This document shows, piece after piece, positions 51,386 through 61,536 of a stretch of 64,000 bases of DNA (positions are counted from its first letter, which is position 1; every line of letters begins with the position of its first letter). Position numbers and translations under genes: made by a program. The DNA comes from Actinoallomurus sp050942425. GTDB lineage: Bacteria; Actinomycetota; Actinomycetes; Streptosporangiales; Streptosporangiaceae. The DNA lies in assembly GCF_050942425.1 (NCBI RefSeq), contig NZ_CP192063.1, positions 6,014,001 through 6,078,000 of the forward strand, given 5' to 3'. The notes beneath the pieces were generated by a model. That model worked only from the letters and a program-made list of their open reading frames with translations, had not been told where the DNA came from and ran no database searches.

Positions 51386-52182
51386 CCGATCTCACCTCCC
51401 TTCTCTCCCGCAGGTCCATCGCGGGGACCGGTGGTCCCGCCGTCGCCGCGCGGGCCACCGTCAGACCGGCCGTCCGGCCCGAACCGCAGCCGCCGGGCCA
51501 GCACCGCCGCCGCCACGTCACCCAACCGCTGATCCTGCGCGTAGGCGTACGCGCGCAGCCGCGCGAGCGCATCCGCGATGCTCGCGCCGATCTGCGCCGC
51601 GACCATCCCGGCCGCCCGATGCACCTCCGCCCGGCGCTCGGCGAAATCGCCGGCGAACAGATCGTCCAGGCCGGTTTCGCCGCCATCTCCATGGTCCAAC
51701 GCCAGCATCAGAGCCGCGTCAGCAAAGGTCAAAGCATCGGCCAATTCCTCATGGGTCAGCAGCCCGCTCCGCGTGCGATACAGGTCCATGACGCCCAGGC
51801 GGGCCGCGCCGGCCGCGACCGGGATGGCGAAGACCGCGACGATGCCGCGCTCCGCGATGGCCGGCGCGAACATCGGCCACCGTCGTCCGGCCCACACCGC
51901 GGCGACGTCCGGGACCAGCACGGGCCGGTCTCCCGCGTTGGCGTCCATGCACGGCCCTTCACCCAGGGTGAACTGAAGTTCCTCGAGTTCCTGGCTGAGC
52001 GAATCGGTGCCGTACACCGGCTCGTGGAGCCTTCCATCACGCGTCATCGACAGGCCCGCACCGGTAGCCTTGATCGCCCGCGAGCAGGCCATGCAGGCGT
52101 GCCGGACCGACACGCGCGCGCCCTCCTCATGGGCGACGGCGTGGATGGACGCCCACACCCGGGCATTACGGTCGTTGTTCAC
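51382..52182 (-). CDS. GAF-ANTAR regulator, second
   Basis: 266 residues from a GTG. GAF domain with EGPCMDANAGDRPVLVPDVA and FAPAIAERGIVAVFAIPVAA; C-terminal ANTAR domain with RRAEVHRAAGMVAAQIGASI and ADALARLRAYAYAQDQRLGD. Two such genes in tandem suggest heterodimeric sensing. The 271-bp region upstream (52,183-52,453) shows no gene and should contain the promoter. Confidence 0.9.
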   Translation of the reverse strand: MNNDRNARVWASIHAVAHEEGARVSVRHACMACSRAIKATGAGLSMTRDGRLHEPVYGTDSLSQELEELQFTLGEGPCMDANAGDRPVLVPDVAAVWAGRRWPMFAPAIAERGIVAVFAIPVAAGAARLGVMDLYRTRSGLLTHEELADALTFADAALMLALDHGDGGETGLDDLFAGDFAERRAEVHRAAGMVAAQIGASIADALARLRAYAYAQDQRLGDVAAAVLARRLRFGPDGRSDGGPRGDGGTTGPRDGPAGEKGGEIG

Positions 52183-52453
52183 AAGGCCCGCTTACTCGGG
52201 GCGGGCAGCTCGGCTGACCAGGTCACCCGCATCCCCCTGACCTGTCGCTTATGTACACCACGGTAGATCGCATCGGCAGGCCGTGGCCGGGGACCAAGGT
52301 CACGCCTGGACGGGCCCTTCGACCCGTGTGGCAGACGACCGCCCGGCCGGCCGCCGCGCCTGTGGATAACCATCGGTCGCCGCCTCCGGCAGAAACACCA
52401 TTCCGGGATGTTCGACACCCGAACCTGGGGACAACCCTGTGGATAACCCGCCG

Positions 52454-53080
52454 CTACCGCGAGTCCGTCACCAGCCGCACCCCCAGGCCGACGAGCACCA
52501 CACCGGACACCTGCTCCATCCGCCGCAGCACCCGCGGACTGCGCAACACCCGGCCCACGCGCCCCGCCAGCCAGATCACCCCGAGATACCACGCCACATC
52601 GACCAGCGCCCACACCAGCGCCAGCAACGCCAGCATGGGCAGCACCGCCACCCCGTGCGGCACGAACTGCGGCAGGAACGACACCGCGAACACCCCCGCC
52701 TTCGGGTTGGCGGCGTTGGTCAACAGCCCCAGCCGGAACAACCGCCGATGCGACACGGCCGCCGCCGGAGCCTCCTCCCCCGCCTCCGCGCCACCCCGGC
52801 GCGCCCGCCACAGTGCCCTGGCCCCCATCGCGATCAAGAACACCGCGCCGGCGATCCGCATCACGTCATAGGCGATCCGCGAGGCCAGCAGCAGCGCCGA
52901 CAGGCCGAACACCGCCGCCATCCCCCACAGCAGCACCCCGGCCTCATTGCCCAGCATCACCGCCACGCCCGCGCGACGCCCCGACCGTACCGACTCGCGC
53001 ACGATCACCGCCGTGCTGGGCCCGGGCACCATCGCCACCACGATCGCCGCCCCGACGAACAAGATCAGACTCTGCAACAT
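52454..53080 (-). CDS. LysE-family exporter
   Basis: 208 residues from the ATG at 53080. The start LFVGAAIVVAMVPGPSTAVI is the LysE/RhtB signature, with FRLGLLTNAANPKAGVFAVS as the second conserved loop and six helices in all. It exports amino acids or similar small solutes. It stands alone between the GAF-ANTAR pair and the kinase-like membrane protein. Confidence 0.93.
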   Translation of the reverse strand: MLQSLILFVGAAIVVAMVPGPSTAVIVRESVRSGRRAGVAVMLGNEAGVLLWGMAAVFGLSALLLASRIAYDVMRIAGAVFLIAMGARALWRARRGGAEAGEEAPAAAVSHRRLFRLGLLTNAANPKAGVFAVSFLPQFVPHGVAVLPMLALLALVWALVDVAWYLGVIWLAGRVGRVLRSPRVLRRMEQVSGVVLVGLGVRLVTDSR

Positions 53081-53147
53081 GACGTCATCGTCGCCCCCCG
53101 CGGCCGGGACGGGCAATCACTTTTCCCTGCGTACCCGCCCGAACAGG

Positions 53148-53939
53148 TCAGCCGCGCGGGCCCCGGCCGCCCAGCGGACCGGCCGGGTTCGCGGTGTCCT
53201 GCCCGCCGCCGCTCGGGGTCGGACGCGGCGTCCGCGGCGTGGACCGGCCCGGCGACGGCGAAGGCCGCGGCGACGTCGTCGACGGCGAAGGCGACGGTTC
53301 CGGACTGGCCGGCGTCGACGACGGCGTCTCGGTCGGCTGCGGCGGGGTCGGCTGCGACGGCTCACACGAGAACAACAAGAACACCAGCAGCGCCAGCAAC
53401 GCCAACAGCGCCGCCAACGACAGCACCGCCGTCGCCAGACCCTTCGAATCCGCCAGCGCCGCCGCCCCACCGGAGACCGGCGGCCCCTCCACACTCACCG
53501 CCGGGCCCGCCGGACCCGACATCCAGTACGCCTGGAACTGCGGACCGCGCCGCGCCCGGCCCGTCCACCCCCGCCGCAGCAGCACCGGCTCCAAGAATCG
53601 CTCGGCGCCCTGGCGCCCCTCCTCGTACGTCGTGGCCACCCACGGCGCCCCGCCCTCGGTCAGCGCCGCCACCACCGGAGCCGGCTCGCCAGGACCGGGC
53701 TCCGGCAGAACCCGCGGCACCGGATCCGGCGGCGGTGTCTCCCGCGCGATCGCCGTGCGGAACCGGTCACGCGCCGCCGCGTCCCCGGCCGCAGCCGTCG
53801 TCAGCAACGCCACCGTCACCAGGCGGCCCGACGGATCGGACCCCAGGTAGACGATGCCGGCCGCCGACTCGTGCAACCGGGACTCCAGCCGGAACGGCCC
53901 CAGCTCACCCGGGTCGCCGGCCTGCAGCGGCTTGGGCAT
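53148..53939 (-). CDS. degenerate kinase-like N-lobe with Pro-rich membrane tail
   Basis: 263 residues from the ATG at 53939 after GGGAGGGG. Residues 10-45 (LGPFRLESRLHESAAGIVYL, SGRLVTVALLTT) look like the glycine loop and beta strands of a Ser/Thr kinase N-lobe, but the lysine and all catalytic motifs are missing. One membrane helix (about 168-190, VLSLAALLALLALLVFLLFS) is followed by a Pro/Ser/Thr-rich extracellular tail. It is divergent from the MoxR operon. Probably a pseudokinase-like scaffold or sensor; function unknown. Confidence 0.65.
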   Translation of the reverse strand: MPKPLQAGDPGELGPFRLESRLHESAAGIVYLGSDPSGRLVTVALLTTAAAGDAAARDRFRTAIARETPPPDPVPRVLPEPGPGEPAPVVAALTEGGAPWVATTYEEGRQGAERFLEPVLLRRGWTGRARRGPQFQAYWMSGPAGPAVSVEGPPVSGGAAALADSKGLATAVLSLAALLALLALLVFLLFSCEPSQPTPPQPTETPSSTPASPEPSPSPSTTSPRPSPSPGRSTPRTPRPTPSGGGQDTANPAGPLGGRGPRG

Positions 53940-54066
53940 CCACACCCCTCCCCCCGGCTACAGCCTGTCGCGCGCGACACCCTAACAGGAAGGGGATCAG
54001 ACGCCTTTTCCCCTGAATCGCATAGGGTCGTGCACGTCGGAGCACGCCCCTGACCCGAGGGACCAG

Positions 54067-55067
<1,001 letters not shown>

Positions 55068-55071
<4 letters not shown>

Positions 55072-56024
55072 CCCGCTCGCAGAAACTCACCCGGCTCGTC
55101 CCCGAGCGATCGCTCAAACGACTGGAGCTGAAGGTCACCCGCCGCCTCGACGGGCTCCTGCACGGCGAGCACCTCGGCCTGTTGCCCGGCCCCGGCAGCG
55201 ACCTGGCCGAAGCCCGCCTGTACCAGCCCGGCGAGGACGACGTCCGCCACATGGACTGGTCCGTCACCGCCCGCACCACCACCCCGCACGTCCGCGACCT
55301 GATCGCCGACCACGAGCTGGAGACCTGGGCGCTCGTCGACCTGTCCCCCAGCATGGACTTCGGCACCGCCCGCATGGAGAAACGCGACCTCGCCGTCGCC
55401 GCCCTGGCCGCCATCGGATTCCTCACCGCCCGCCTCGGCGACCGCCTCGGCGCCCACATCATGCACGGCGGGCAGATCCGCCGCTGGCCCGCCCGCACCG
55501 GCCGCGTCGCCACCTACACCCTCCTGCAGGCACTGCTGGACGCCCCCCGCGGCACCGCCGGCCCGGGCGGGCCCCGGCTCGGCGAAGCCATCTCCGGCCT
55601 GGCCCGCAGCCAGGTCAAACGGGGCCTGCGCGTCGTCATCTCCGACTTCCTCGACCGGCAGGAGACCCCCGGCGGGGAACTGTCCTGGGAACGCCCCATG
55701 CGCCAGCTCGCCGTCCGCAACCAGGTCATCGCCGTCGAGATCGTCGACCCTCGCGAACTCGACCTGCCGAGCGTCGGACCGGTCATGATGACCGACCCGG
55801 AGACCGGCGACACCCACGAGATCATCCTGTCGGCGAAGGTCCGCGCGGCCTACGCCGCCGCCGCGACCGCCCAGCGGGCCCGCATCCGCGACGCGCTCCG
55901 CGGCTGCGGCGCCGGCCACCTCACGCTGCGCACCGACCGTGACTGGATCAACGACGTCGCCCGCTTCGCGCTGCAGCAGCGCCGCGTCGCCGGGCGCCCG
56001 CAGCCGCGAGGAGGCCGCTCATGA
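55068..56024 (+). CDS. DUF58 domain protein
   Basis: 318 residues. The DUF58 signature lies around EARLYQPGEDDVRHMDWSVT, and a VWA-like region follows (ALVDLSPSMDFGTARMEKRD). Usual partner of MoxR ATPases, thought to help in assembling or activating membrane or metal proteins. Starts inside the MoxR gene and ends inside the VWA gene, so the three are a strict operon. Confidence 0.93.
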
Positions 56025-56968
56025 CCTTCCTTTCCCCCGGCCGCCTGTGGCTGCTGGCCCTCGTCCCGCTGCTGATCGGCGCGTACCTGCTCATGCAGGC
56101 CCGCCGCCGACAGGCCGCCGTCCGCTTCACCAACCTGGCGCTGCTGTCCCAGGTCGCGCCCCGCCGCCCCGGATGGCGCCGCCACGTGGCCGCCACCCTG
56201 TTCCTGCTGTCGATCATCTTGATGACCGTCGGGTTCGCCCGGCCGGCCAAGCCCGTCAAAGTGCCGCGCGAACGCGCCACCATCATCGTGGCCATCGACG
56301 TGTCCCTGTCGATGAAGGCCACCGACGTGTCCCCGACCCGCCTCGACGCCGCCAAGAGCGCGGCCAAGAAGTTCGTGCAGGACCTGCCGATCCGCTTCAA
56401 CGTCGGTCTCGTCAGCTTCTCCGGCAGCGCCTCCGCCATCGTCGCCCCCACCTTCGACCGCGACGCGGTCGGCCACGCCATCGACGGGCTGCAACTGGGC
56501 AAGGGCACCGCGATCGGGGAGGCGGTGTTCACCTCCCTGCAGTCGATCCGCTCCTTCGACGCCCGCGCCAACCAGGACCCCCCGCCCTCGCACATCGTCC
56601 TGCTGTCCGACGGCGACAACCAGAGCGGCCGGTCCGTCACCGAGGCCGCCGCCGCGGCCCGCGCCGCCAAGGTGCCCGTCTCCACGATCGCGTTCGGCAC
56701 CCCGTACGGCACCGTCGACATCGACGGCGAGACCGTGCCGGTGCAGGTCAACAAGACCACCCTGAAGAACCTCGCGAACGACACCTCCGGCAAGGCCTAC
56801 GAGGCGCAGGCCGGCGGCGAGCTGTCGGACGTCTACAAGCACATCGGCAGTTCCCTCGGCTACCGCATCGAACGCCAGGAGGCGGCTTCCCAGTACATCT
56901 TCATCGCGCTGCTGCTCGCCCTGGCCGCCGGCGGCCTGTCCCTGCTCTGGTTCCAGCGACTGCCCTGA
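56021..56968 (+). CDS. VWA-domain membrane protein (BatA-like)
   Basis: 315 residues: two N-terminal helices (RLWLLALVPLLIGAYLLMQA, VAATLFLLSIILMTVGFA), a von Willebrand A domain with the metal site VAIDVSLSMKATDV and VLLSDGDNQSG, and a last helix near the C-terminus (FIALLLALAAGGLSLLWF). It completes the MoxR-DUF58-VWA set. No BatB-like second VWA gene follows. Confidence 0.92.
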   Translation: MTFLSPGRLWLLALVPLLIGAYLLMQARRRQAAVRFTNLALLSQVAPRRPGWRRHVAATLFLLSIILMTVGFARPAKPVKVPRERATIIVAIDVSLSMKATDVSPTRLDAAKSAAKKFVQDLPIRFNVGLVSFSGSASAIVAPTFDRDAVGHAIDGLQLGKGTAIGEAVFTSLQSIRSFDARANQDPPPSHIVLLSDGDNQSGRSVTEAAAAARAAKVPVSTIAFGTPYGTVDIDGETVPVQVNKTTLKNLANDTSGKAYEAQAGGELSDVYKHIGSSLGYRIERQEAASQYIFIALLLALAAGGLSLLWFQRLP

Positions 56969-57022
56969 CCCGCCGACGGTCGGTCTCGTTGCAGATCCAC
57001 CCCTGAAACACCGGGGCGATAG

Positions 57023-57133
57023 CTGGAGGACGTCCCGGTGATGGTGGTGGACTTCGTGCGGCGAGCGGTCGATCTGCCGGAGAACACGTTGCCGGTGTAC
57101 CGGGCGGCCCCACAACGGACCGATCGGCACCGT
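57023..57133 (+). pseudogene. fragment of a Tn3-type transposase N-terminus
   Basis: The frame reads LEDVPVMVVDFVRRAVDLPE and then NTLPVYRAAPQRTDRHR, which resembles the DUF4158 start region of Tn3-family transposases, then breaks off at the end of the cysteine-synthase-like gene. A stop precedes it and no other part is present. Homology is from memory of the family pattern only. Confidence 0.4.
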
Positions 57134-57137
57134 GTTC

Positions 57138-58070
57138 TCAGCGTTGATACATGCTGGTGCTGAGGTACTTCAGACCCGAGTCGACCAGCAGAGTGGCGAT
57201 CCTGGCCTTCGGCCCGAGACGCTGCCCGACTCGGATCGCCGCAAGGACGTTCGCGCCGGATGACGTTCCGGCGAACAGCCCCTCCTCCCGGGCCAGGCGC
57301 CTGGCCATGCCTTCGGCATCGGCAGTCGAGATCGGGACGATCTCGTCCGGGAGCGCGGGGTCCCACATCGGAGGCGTGTAGCCGATGCCGATGCCCTCAA
57401 TGAGGTGGGCACCGGGCTGGCCGCCGGACAGCACCGCTGACTCGGCCGGTTCGACTGCGATGACCCGAAGCCCCGGGTTGTGGCGCTTGAGGGCGCTCGC
57501 TGCCCCGCGCATCGAGGCCGTTGTACCGATCGACTGAACGAAGGCGTCGACCCGCCCGCCCGACTGCTCCCAGATCTCCTCACCCATCGGCTGGTAGCCG
57601 GCGATGCTGTCGGCGTTGTTGAGCTGATCAGTCCAGTAGGTGTCCGGTTGCCGGCTGAACTCCTTGGCTTTCTCGATCATGCCCTCGATGAGGCCCTTCG
57701 TGATCAGACCCCCCTCACTCGGAATGAGGGTGAGCTCCGCACCGAACGCCGCCATCTGCGTCAGCTTGTCCTGGCTGAACGCGTCTGAAGTGACGATCCG
57801 CAGGCGATACCCTTTGGCCGCGCAGACCAGGGCGAGAGACGCGCCGGTACTGCCTCCGGTGTACTCCACGACGGTGCCGCCGGGTCTCAGCCGCCCGTCA
57901 CCTTCGGCCCCGGCGATCATGGACTGGGCCATGCGGTCCTTCATGCTGCCCGTCGGGTTGTGCCCCTCGACCTTGACGAACACCTCCGCGCACCCGTGGG
58001 GCACAACCTTGCGCAGCTTCACCAGCGGTGTGTTCCCGATCGCCTCCAAAACGCTGCCACTGGCGCCCAT
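57138..58070 (-). CDS. cysteine synthase-like PLP enzyme
   Basis: 310 residues from the ATG at 58070, 9 nt after AAGGA. Fold-type II motifs: EGHNPTGSMKDRMAQSMIAG with the PLP lysine, EYTGGSTGASLALVCAAKGY for the phosphate loop, EGIGIGYTPP, and LFAGTSSGANVLAA. This is the CysK/cystathionine beta-synthase family. Not part of a sulphur operon; its neighbours are mobile-element remnants, so it may have come by transfer. Exact substrate uncertain. Confidence 0.9.
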   Translation of the reverse strand: MGASGSVLEAIGNTPLVKLRKVVPHGCAEVFVKVEGHNPTGSMKDRMAQSMIAGAEGDGRLRPGGTVVEYTGGSTGASLALVCAAKGYRLRIVTSDAFSQDKLTQMAAFGAELTLIPSEGGLITKGLIEGMIEKAKEFSRQPDTYWTDQLNNADSIAGYQPMGEEIWEQSGGRVDAFVQSIGTTASMRGAASALKRHNPGLRVIAVEPAESAVLSGGQPGAHLIEGIGIGYTPPMWDPALPDEIVPISTADAEGMARRLAREEGLFAGTSSGANVLAAIRVGQRLGPKARIATLLVDSGLKYLSTSMYQR

Positions 58071-58189
58071 GATCGAATCAGTCCTTTCGCTGTTCTCACT
58101 CACGGTTTTGATCGTCGATCCGGACCATCGGACAGACCAGTTCAATTTTTGAACCGCCATAGCAGCCGCGCTGTACATACCATGCAGCG

Positions 58190-58888
58190 GTGAGCGGTTA
58201 CGGACAGTTCTGCGCGGTGGCACGGGCTCTGGACGTGGTGGGCGAGCGGTGGGCCCTGCTGATCGTCCGGGAGCTACTGCTCGGCGCGTCATCCTTTTCC
58301 GACATTCGCCACGGGCTGCCCCGCATCCCACGAGCGACTCTCTCCGCGCGGCTACGCGCCCTGCGCGCCGCCGGCATCGTCGACGACGGCTACCGGCTCA
58401 CCGAGGCCGGCACCGCGCTGGCTCCGGTGGTGCGGGAACTGGCCCGGTGGGCCGTCACCACCGACAGCGCTGCGCTGACTGAGGACGATCTCGACACCGC
58501 TGCACTGACCTGGGACATCCAACGCCGGATCGACACCAGCGCGCTGCCTGAACGTACGGTCGTGCTCGCGATCGAGTTCACCGACCGCACAGCAAATGAC
58601 CGCAACTATTGGCTGCATCTGTCCCAGACAAGCGTCAACCTGTGCCGACAGGACACCGGAGCACCGGTGGATGTCTGGCTCACCGCGCCGACTGAGGCGG
58701 CAACCAGGTGGTGGCTCGGCCACCTGTCGTGGGCACAACTGCTGCGACAACCCGGAGTACGAGTACACGGCGACCGATCCCTGCAGCGCCAGATGCACCG
58801 CTGGTTCCAGCGCTACGTCTTCACGCCTGAAGCCCTCGGCGTGGCAGGATCTGAGCCGGCAGGCGCCGTTCCGGGCAACGCCGTGTAA
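58190..58888 (+). CDS. HxlR-family regulator with C-terminal SCP2-like region
   Basis: 232 residues from a GTG. Winged helix of HxlR type: FCAVARALDVVGERWALLIV, LPRIPRATLSARLRALRAAG. A C-terminal domain of about 110 residues (from LTWDIQRRIDTSALPERTVV) resembles SCP2/sterol-carrier-like ligand domains found in some HxlR proteins. It is divergent from the cysteine-synthase-like gene across 119 bp and may control it. Confidence 0.85.
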   Translation: MSGYGQFCAVARALDVVGERWALLIVRELLLGASSFSDIRHGLPRIPRATLSARLRALRAAGIVDDGYRLTEAGTALAPVVRELARWAVTTDSAALTEDDLDTAALTWDIQRRIDTSALPERTVVLAIEFTDRTANDRNYWLHLSQTSVNLCRQDTGAPVDVWLTAPTEAATRWWLGHLSWAQLLRQPGVRVHGDRSLQRQMHRWFQRYVFTPEALGVAGSEPAGAVPGNAV

Positions 58889-58954
58889 CTGCCGCCACGC
58901 ACCCGCACTCTCATAAATGAGTAGTTCTGCGAGACCGGTCCACCCACCCGAGGC

Positions 58955-59107
58955 GTGTCCGCTTTGGCCCGCGCATTGCGCGCCCAGGGTGTCCCCGTCC
59001 CCCAAATCGCGAACAAGCTCGTCATCCCCACCGGCAAGAACAAGGGCAAGAACTCCTCAGTCGCCACCGTCTACCGCGTCCTCGCTGAGGACGAACCAGA
59101 GAGCTGA
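58955..59107 (+). pseudogene. C-terminal remnant of a serine recombinase
   Basis: VSALARALRAQGVPVPQIAN continuing with KLVIPTGKNKGKNSSVATVY and RVLAEDE is the typical C-terminal helix-turn-helix tail of serine recombinases/resolvases. The catalytic N-terminal domain is missing. It marks the right end of the small island that starts with the transposase remnant at 57,023. Confidence 0.6.
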
Positions 59108-59425
59108 GTAGTCACCCAAGGCTTCAAGATCATCCCACGGCCCCTTTTGGGCTCACCTGGGTCACACCCGTATTTCGATTGACGGTGGGAACCGCCTCTG
59201 TGAGGCTGCTCTTGATGTACCGAGCGTAGATACACCTCGATCACTGGCAGGGGATGGTCCCGGAGCCAACGGCCCGGTTGAGACTGTCGCCCTGCCGATG
59301 CCGCCTGCCGCGGCAGCGGCTCGGTTCGCCCGACGCTGCCGACCCATGTGAGCGACGAGGGTTCCGGCAATGCGGAACCCTTCTGTGATCGATGTGGGCG
59401 TCGATGACGCCGAGAAGGACTTCTC
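59108..59425. other. 318-bp gap before the amidase
   Basis: No convincing gene. It contains the hairpin at 59,359 and the amidase ribosome site (AAGGA at about 59,414). The left part may still be debris of the recombinase element; nothing recognisable is readable. Confidence 0.5.
59359..59380. other. hairpin upstream of the amidase
   Basis: GGGTTCCG, a 6-nt loop GCAATG, then CGGAACCC: a perfect 8-bp stem 46 bp before the amidase start. It might be a terminator of upstream transcription or a leader element. Confidence 0.45.
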
Positions 59426-60844
59426 ATGGAACTTCACGAGTACGCGCGGTACGACGCGATCGGGCTTCGGAATCTGATCAGAGCGGGAGAGGTCACCGCC
59501 GAAGAGGTGGAAACCGTGGCACGCGAGGCCCTGGCCGTGGCGAACGCCGAGGTGAACGGCCTGGCGCTGCCATTGTTCACCGCGGCGCTCGACCATGCTG
59601 AAACCGGGCCCTTCGCCGGGGTCCCGTTCCTCATCAAGGACCACGGGCCGGTGGCGCAGGGCATCCCGTTCTCCATCGGGAGCCGGGCCCTGCAGGGCGC
59701 CGTCGCTCGGCATGACAGCGATCTGATGGCCCGCTTCCGGGCCGCCGGCCTGGCCACCCTGGGCCTCACCACCGTGCCCGAGATGGCGATCAGCTTCTCC
59801 ACCGAATCGGTCAGGTACGGACCGACACGCAACCCGTGGGATCCGGAACGAGGCGTCGGCGGATCGAGCGGCGGTGCGGCGGCTCTGGTCGCGGCCGGCG
59901 CCGTTCCCGTCGCCCATGGCAGCGACGGAGCCGGGTCCATCCGCATCCCGGCCGCCTGCGGCGGCCTCGTCGGCCTCAAACCAAGCCGGGGCCGCGTCCC
60001 ATGCGGGCCCGACATGGGAGAGCCGATGCTCGGGATGGCCTATGAGTTCGCCTTGACGCGGACCGTCCGCGACGCCGCTCACCTGCTGGACGCCGTTCAG
60101 GGACCGGGCGTCGGCGACAAGTACACCGCACCGCCGCCACGGGGCAGATACGCCGACGACCTGGGAACCGAACCAGGACCGTTGCGGGTGGCGGTGACCA
60201 CGACGGCGTGGTCGGGAGCGAGGGTGGATCCTCAGGTGGCGGCGGCGACGGTTCGGGTGGGCCGGACGCTGGAGGAGATGGGCCACACCGTGACCGAGGC
60301 CGGCCCGGCCCTCGACTGGACCGACGTCATGGAATGCGCCACGGCCACGGCCGTGGCGATCGCCTCGCCACTGCTCATGAGCCCCCGACGGCCCGACCCG
60401 GCCAAGCTGGAAGCGGTCTCCAGGCGGCTTCTGGGAGTCGCGCGGGACTACAGCGCGCTGGACCTGATGGCCGCCTTCGGCGCGCAGAACCGCGTGACCC
60501 GTTCGGTCGGCGCGTTCTTCACCGAATACGACCTGTTCATCACGCCCACGTTGGGCCGGCTCCCGGCGCCTCACGGCACCCTGCGCTACGACGACCCCGA
60601 CCACACCCTGACGAGCTGGCTACAGTCGATCTTCGACTACGGCCCGTTCACCATGGTCTTCAACATCTCCGGGCAGCCCGCGATGAGCCTGCCGCTCGGC
60701 CAGAGCGACGACGCGCTGCCGATCGGAGTGCAGATCATCGCACCGTACGGCCGCGAAGACCTGCTGTTCCAGATCGCGGGCCGGCTGGAACAAGCGATGC
60801 CCTGGAGACATCGAACCCCTCCATTCGCCATCGGAAGGCGCTGA
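59426..60844 (+). CDS. amidase signature family enzyme
   Basis: 472 residues. The Ser-Ser-Lys triad is visible: Lys71 in FLIKDHGPVAQG, the cis-serine in GVGGSSGGAAALVAAGA and the nucleophile in HGSDGAGSIRIPAACGG. It hydrolyses an amide, but this family's substrates vary widely. Single gene with its own ribosome site; neighbours give no clue. Confidence 0.92.
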   Translation: MELHEYARYDAIGLRNLIRAGEVTAEEVETVAREALAVANAEVNGLALPLFTAALDHAETGPFAGVPFLIKDHGPVAQGIPFSIGSRALQGAVARHDSDLMARFRAAGLATLGLTTVPEMAISFSTESVRYGPTRNPWDPERGVGGSSGGAAALVAAGAVPVAHGSDGAGSIRIPAACGGLVGLKPSRGRVPCGPDMGEPMLGMAYEFALTRTVRDAAHLLDAVQGPGVGDKYTAPPPRGRYADDLGTEPGPLRVAVTTTAWSGARVDPQVAAATVRVGRTLEEMGHTVTEAGPALDWTDVMECATATAVAIASPLLMSPRRPDPAKLEAVSRRLLGVARDYSALDLMAAFGAQNRVTRSVGAFFTEYDLFITPTLGRLPAPHGTLRYDDPDHTLTSWLQSIFDYGPFTMVFNISGQPAMSLPLGQSDDALPIGVQIIAPYGREDLLFQIAGRLEQAMPWRHRTPPFAIGRR

Positions 60845-60983
60845 ACGGCCGCCGCGGGCCTGTACAACAGACTCGCTACCGAGCGCGGATCATCGGTACG
60901 AGTCCGCTCCCGCTGCCCGTAGCCGTCCAACACCTCCGGTCCCACACCCAGCCGGATGTGGGACCGTCCGTGTCCCCCGGTGC

Positions 60984-61472
60984 TCAGCCGCGCCGGGAGG
61001 CCGGGCGGGCGCCGCGCGCGACGTACCCGATGATCCCGAGCAGGACCAGGACGCCGATCCCGTCCGACAGTCCCTCCCAGAGGCTGCCGAACAGCCCCTG
61101 CGCCGACAGGAACAGGTACGTCGCGAACACCGTGACCGCCGTGCCGACGGCCGGGACCGCGGCGTACGACCATGGGTGCTGCTGCGCCCACGCCCGCGCG
61201 CGGTCATGGCCGCGGCGCAGCAGCGCGCCGCCGGCGCCGATCAGGAAGAACACCGAGAGACCCAGGGCCAGCGGGCCGGCCAGGGTCGGATGCCAGCCCA
61301 GCAGGTGCAGGGCGAAGTCGGCCAGACCCACCGCCGCTCCCCCGGCCAGTGCGGCCACCCAGGGACCCTCGGAGGCCGCCGACATGGCGATCCAGGTCGA
61401 CTCCGAGCGGCGGGGTACATCCGGTTCATACGTCATATCGTGATGATGCGCTCCGGTGGCGGCGAAAGCCAT
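60984..61472 (-). CDS. small integral membrane protein, unknown
   Basis: 162 residues; not recognised. Four hydrophobic segments: VAALAGGAAVGLADFALHLL, TLAGPLALGLSVFFLIGAGG, YAAVPAVGTAVTVFATYLFL and LSDGIGVLVLLGIIGYVARG. A His-rich start (GAHHHDM) is notable, but an alternative ATG at 61436 would remove it. Divergent from the methyltransferase at 61,537. Confidence 0.65.
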   Translation of the reverse strand: MAFAATGAHHHDMTYEPDVPRRSESTWIAMSAASEGPWVAALAGGAAVGLADFALHLLGWHPTLAGPLALGLSVFFLIGAGGALLRRGHDRARAWAQQHPWSYAAVPAVGTAVTVFATYLFLSAQGLFGSLWEGLSDGIGVLVLLGIIGYVARGARPASRRG

Positions 61473-61536
61473 CAGGGATTCCCCCGAGCCGTCCCTGAGG
61501 CCGCCCCCACCCTGAACGCTGGTACGGTCAGCCGAC

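Noticed and set aside
52439..54016. 525-codon Pro/Arg/His-rich plus-strand frame
   Set aside because: Low complexity and opposite to the LysE exporter and the kinase-like gene, both with membrane helices in the right places.
58917..59111. 64-codon frame overlapping the recombinase remnant
   Set aside because: Out of frame with the recognisable recombinase tail, Ser/Pro-rich and without a ribosome site.
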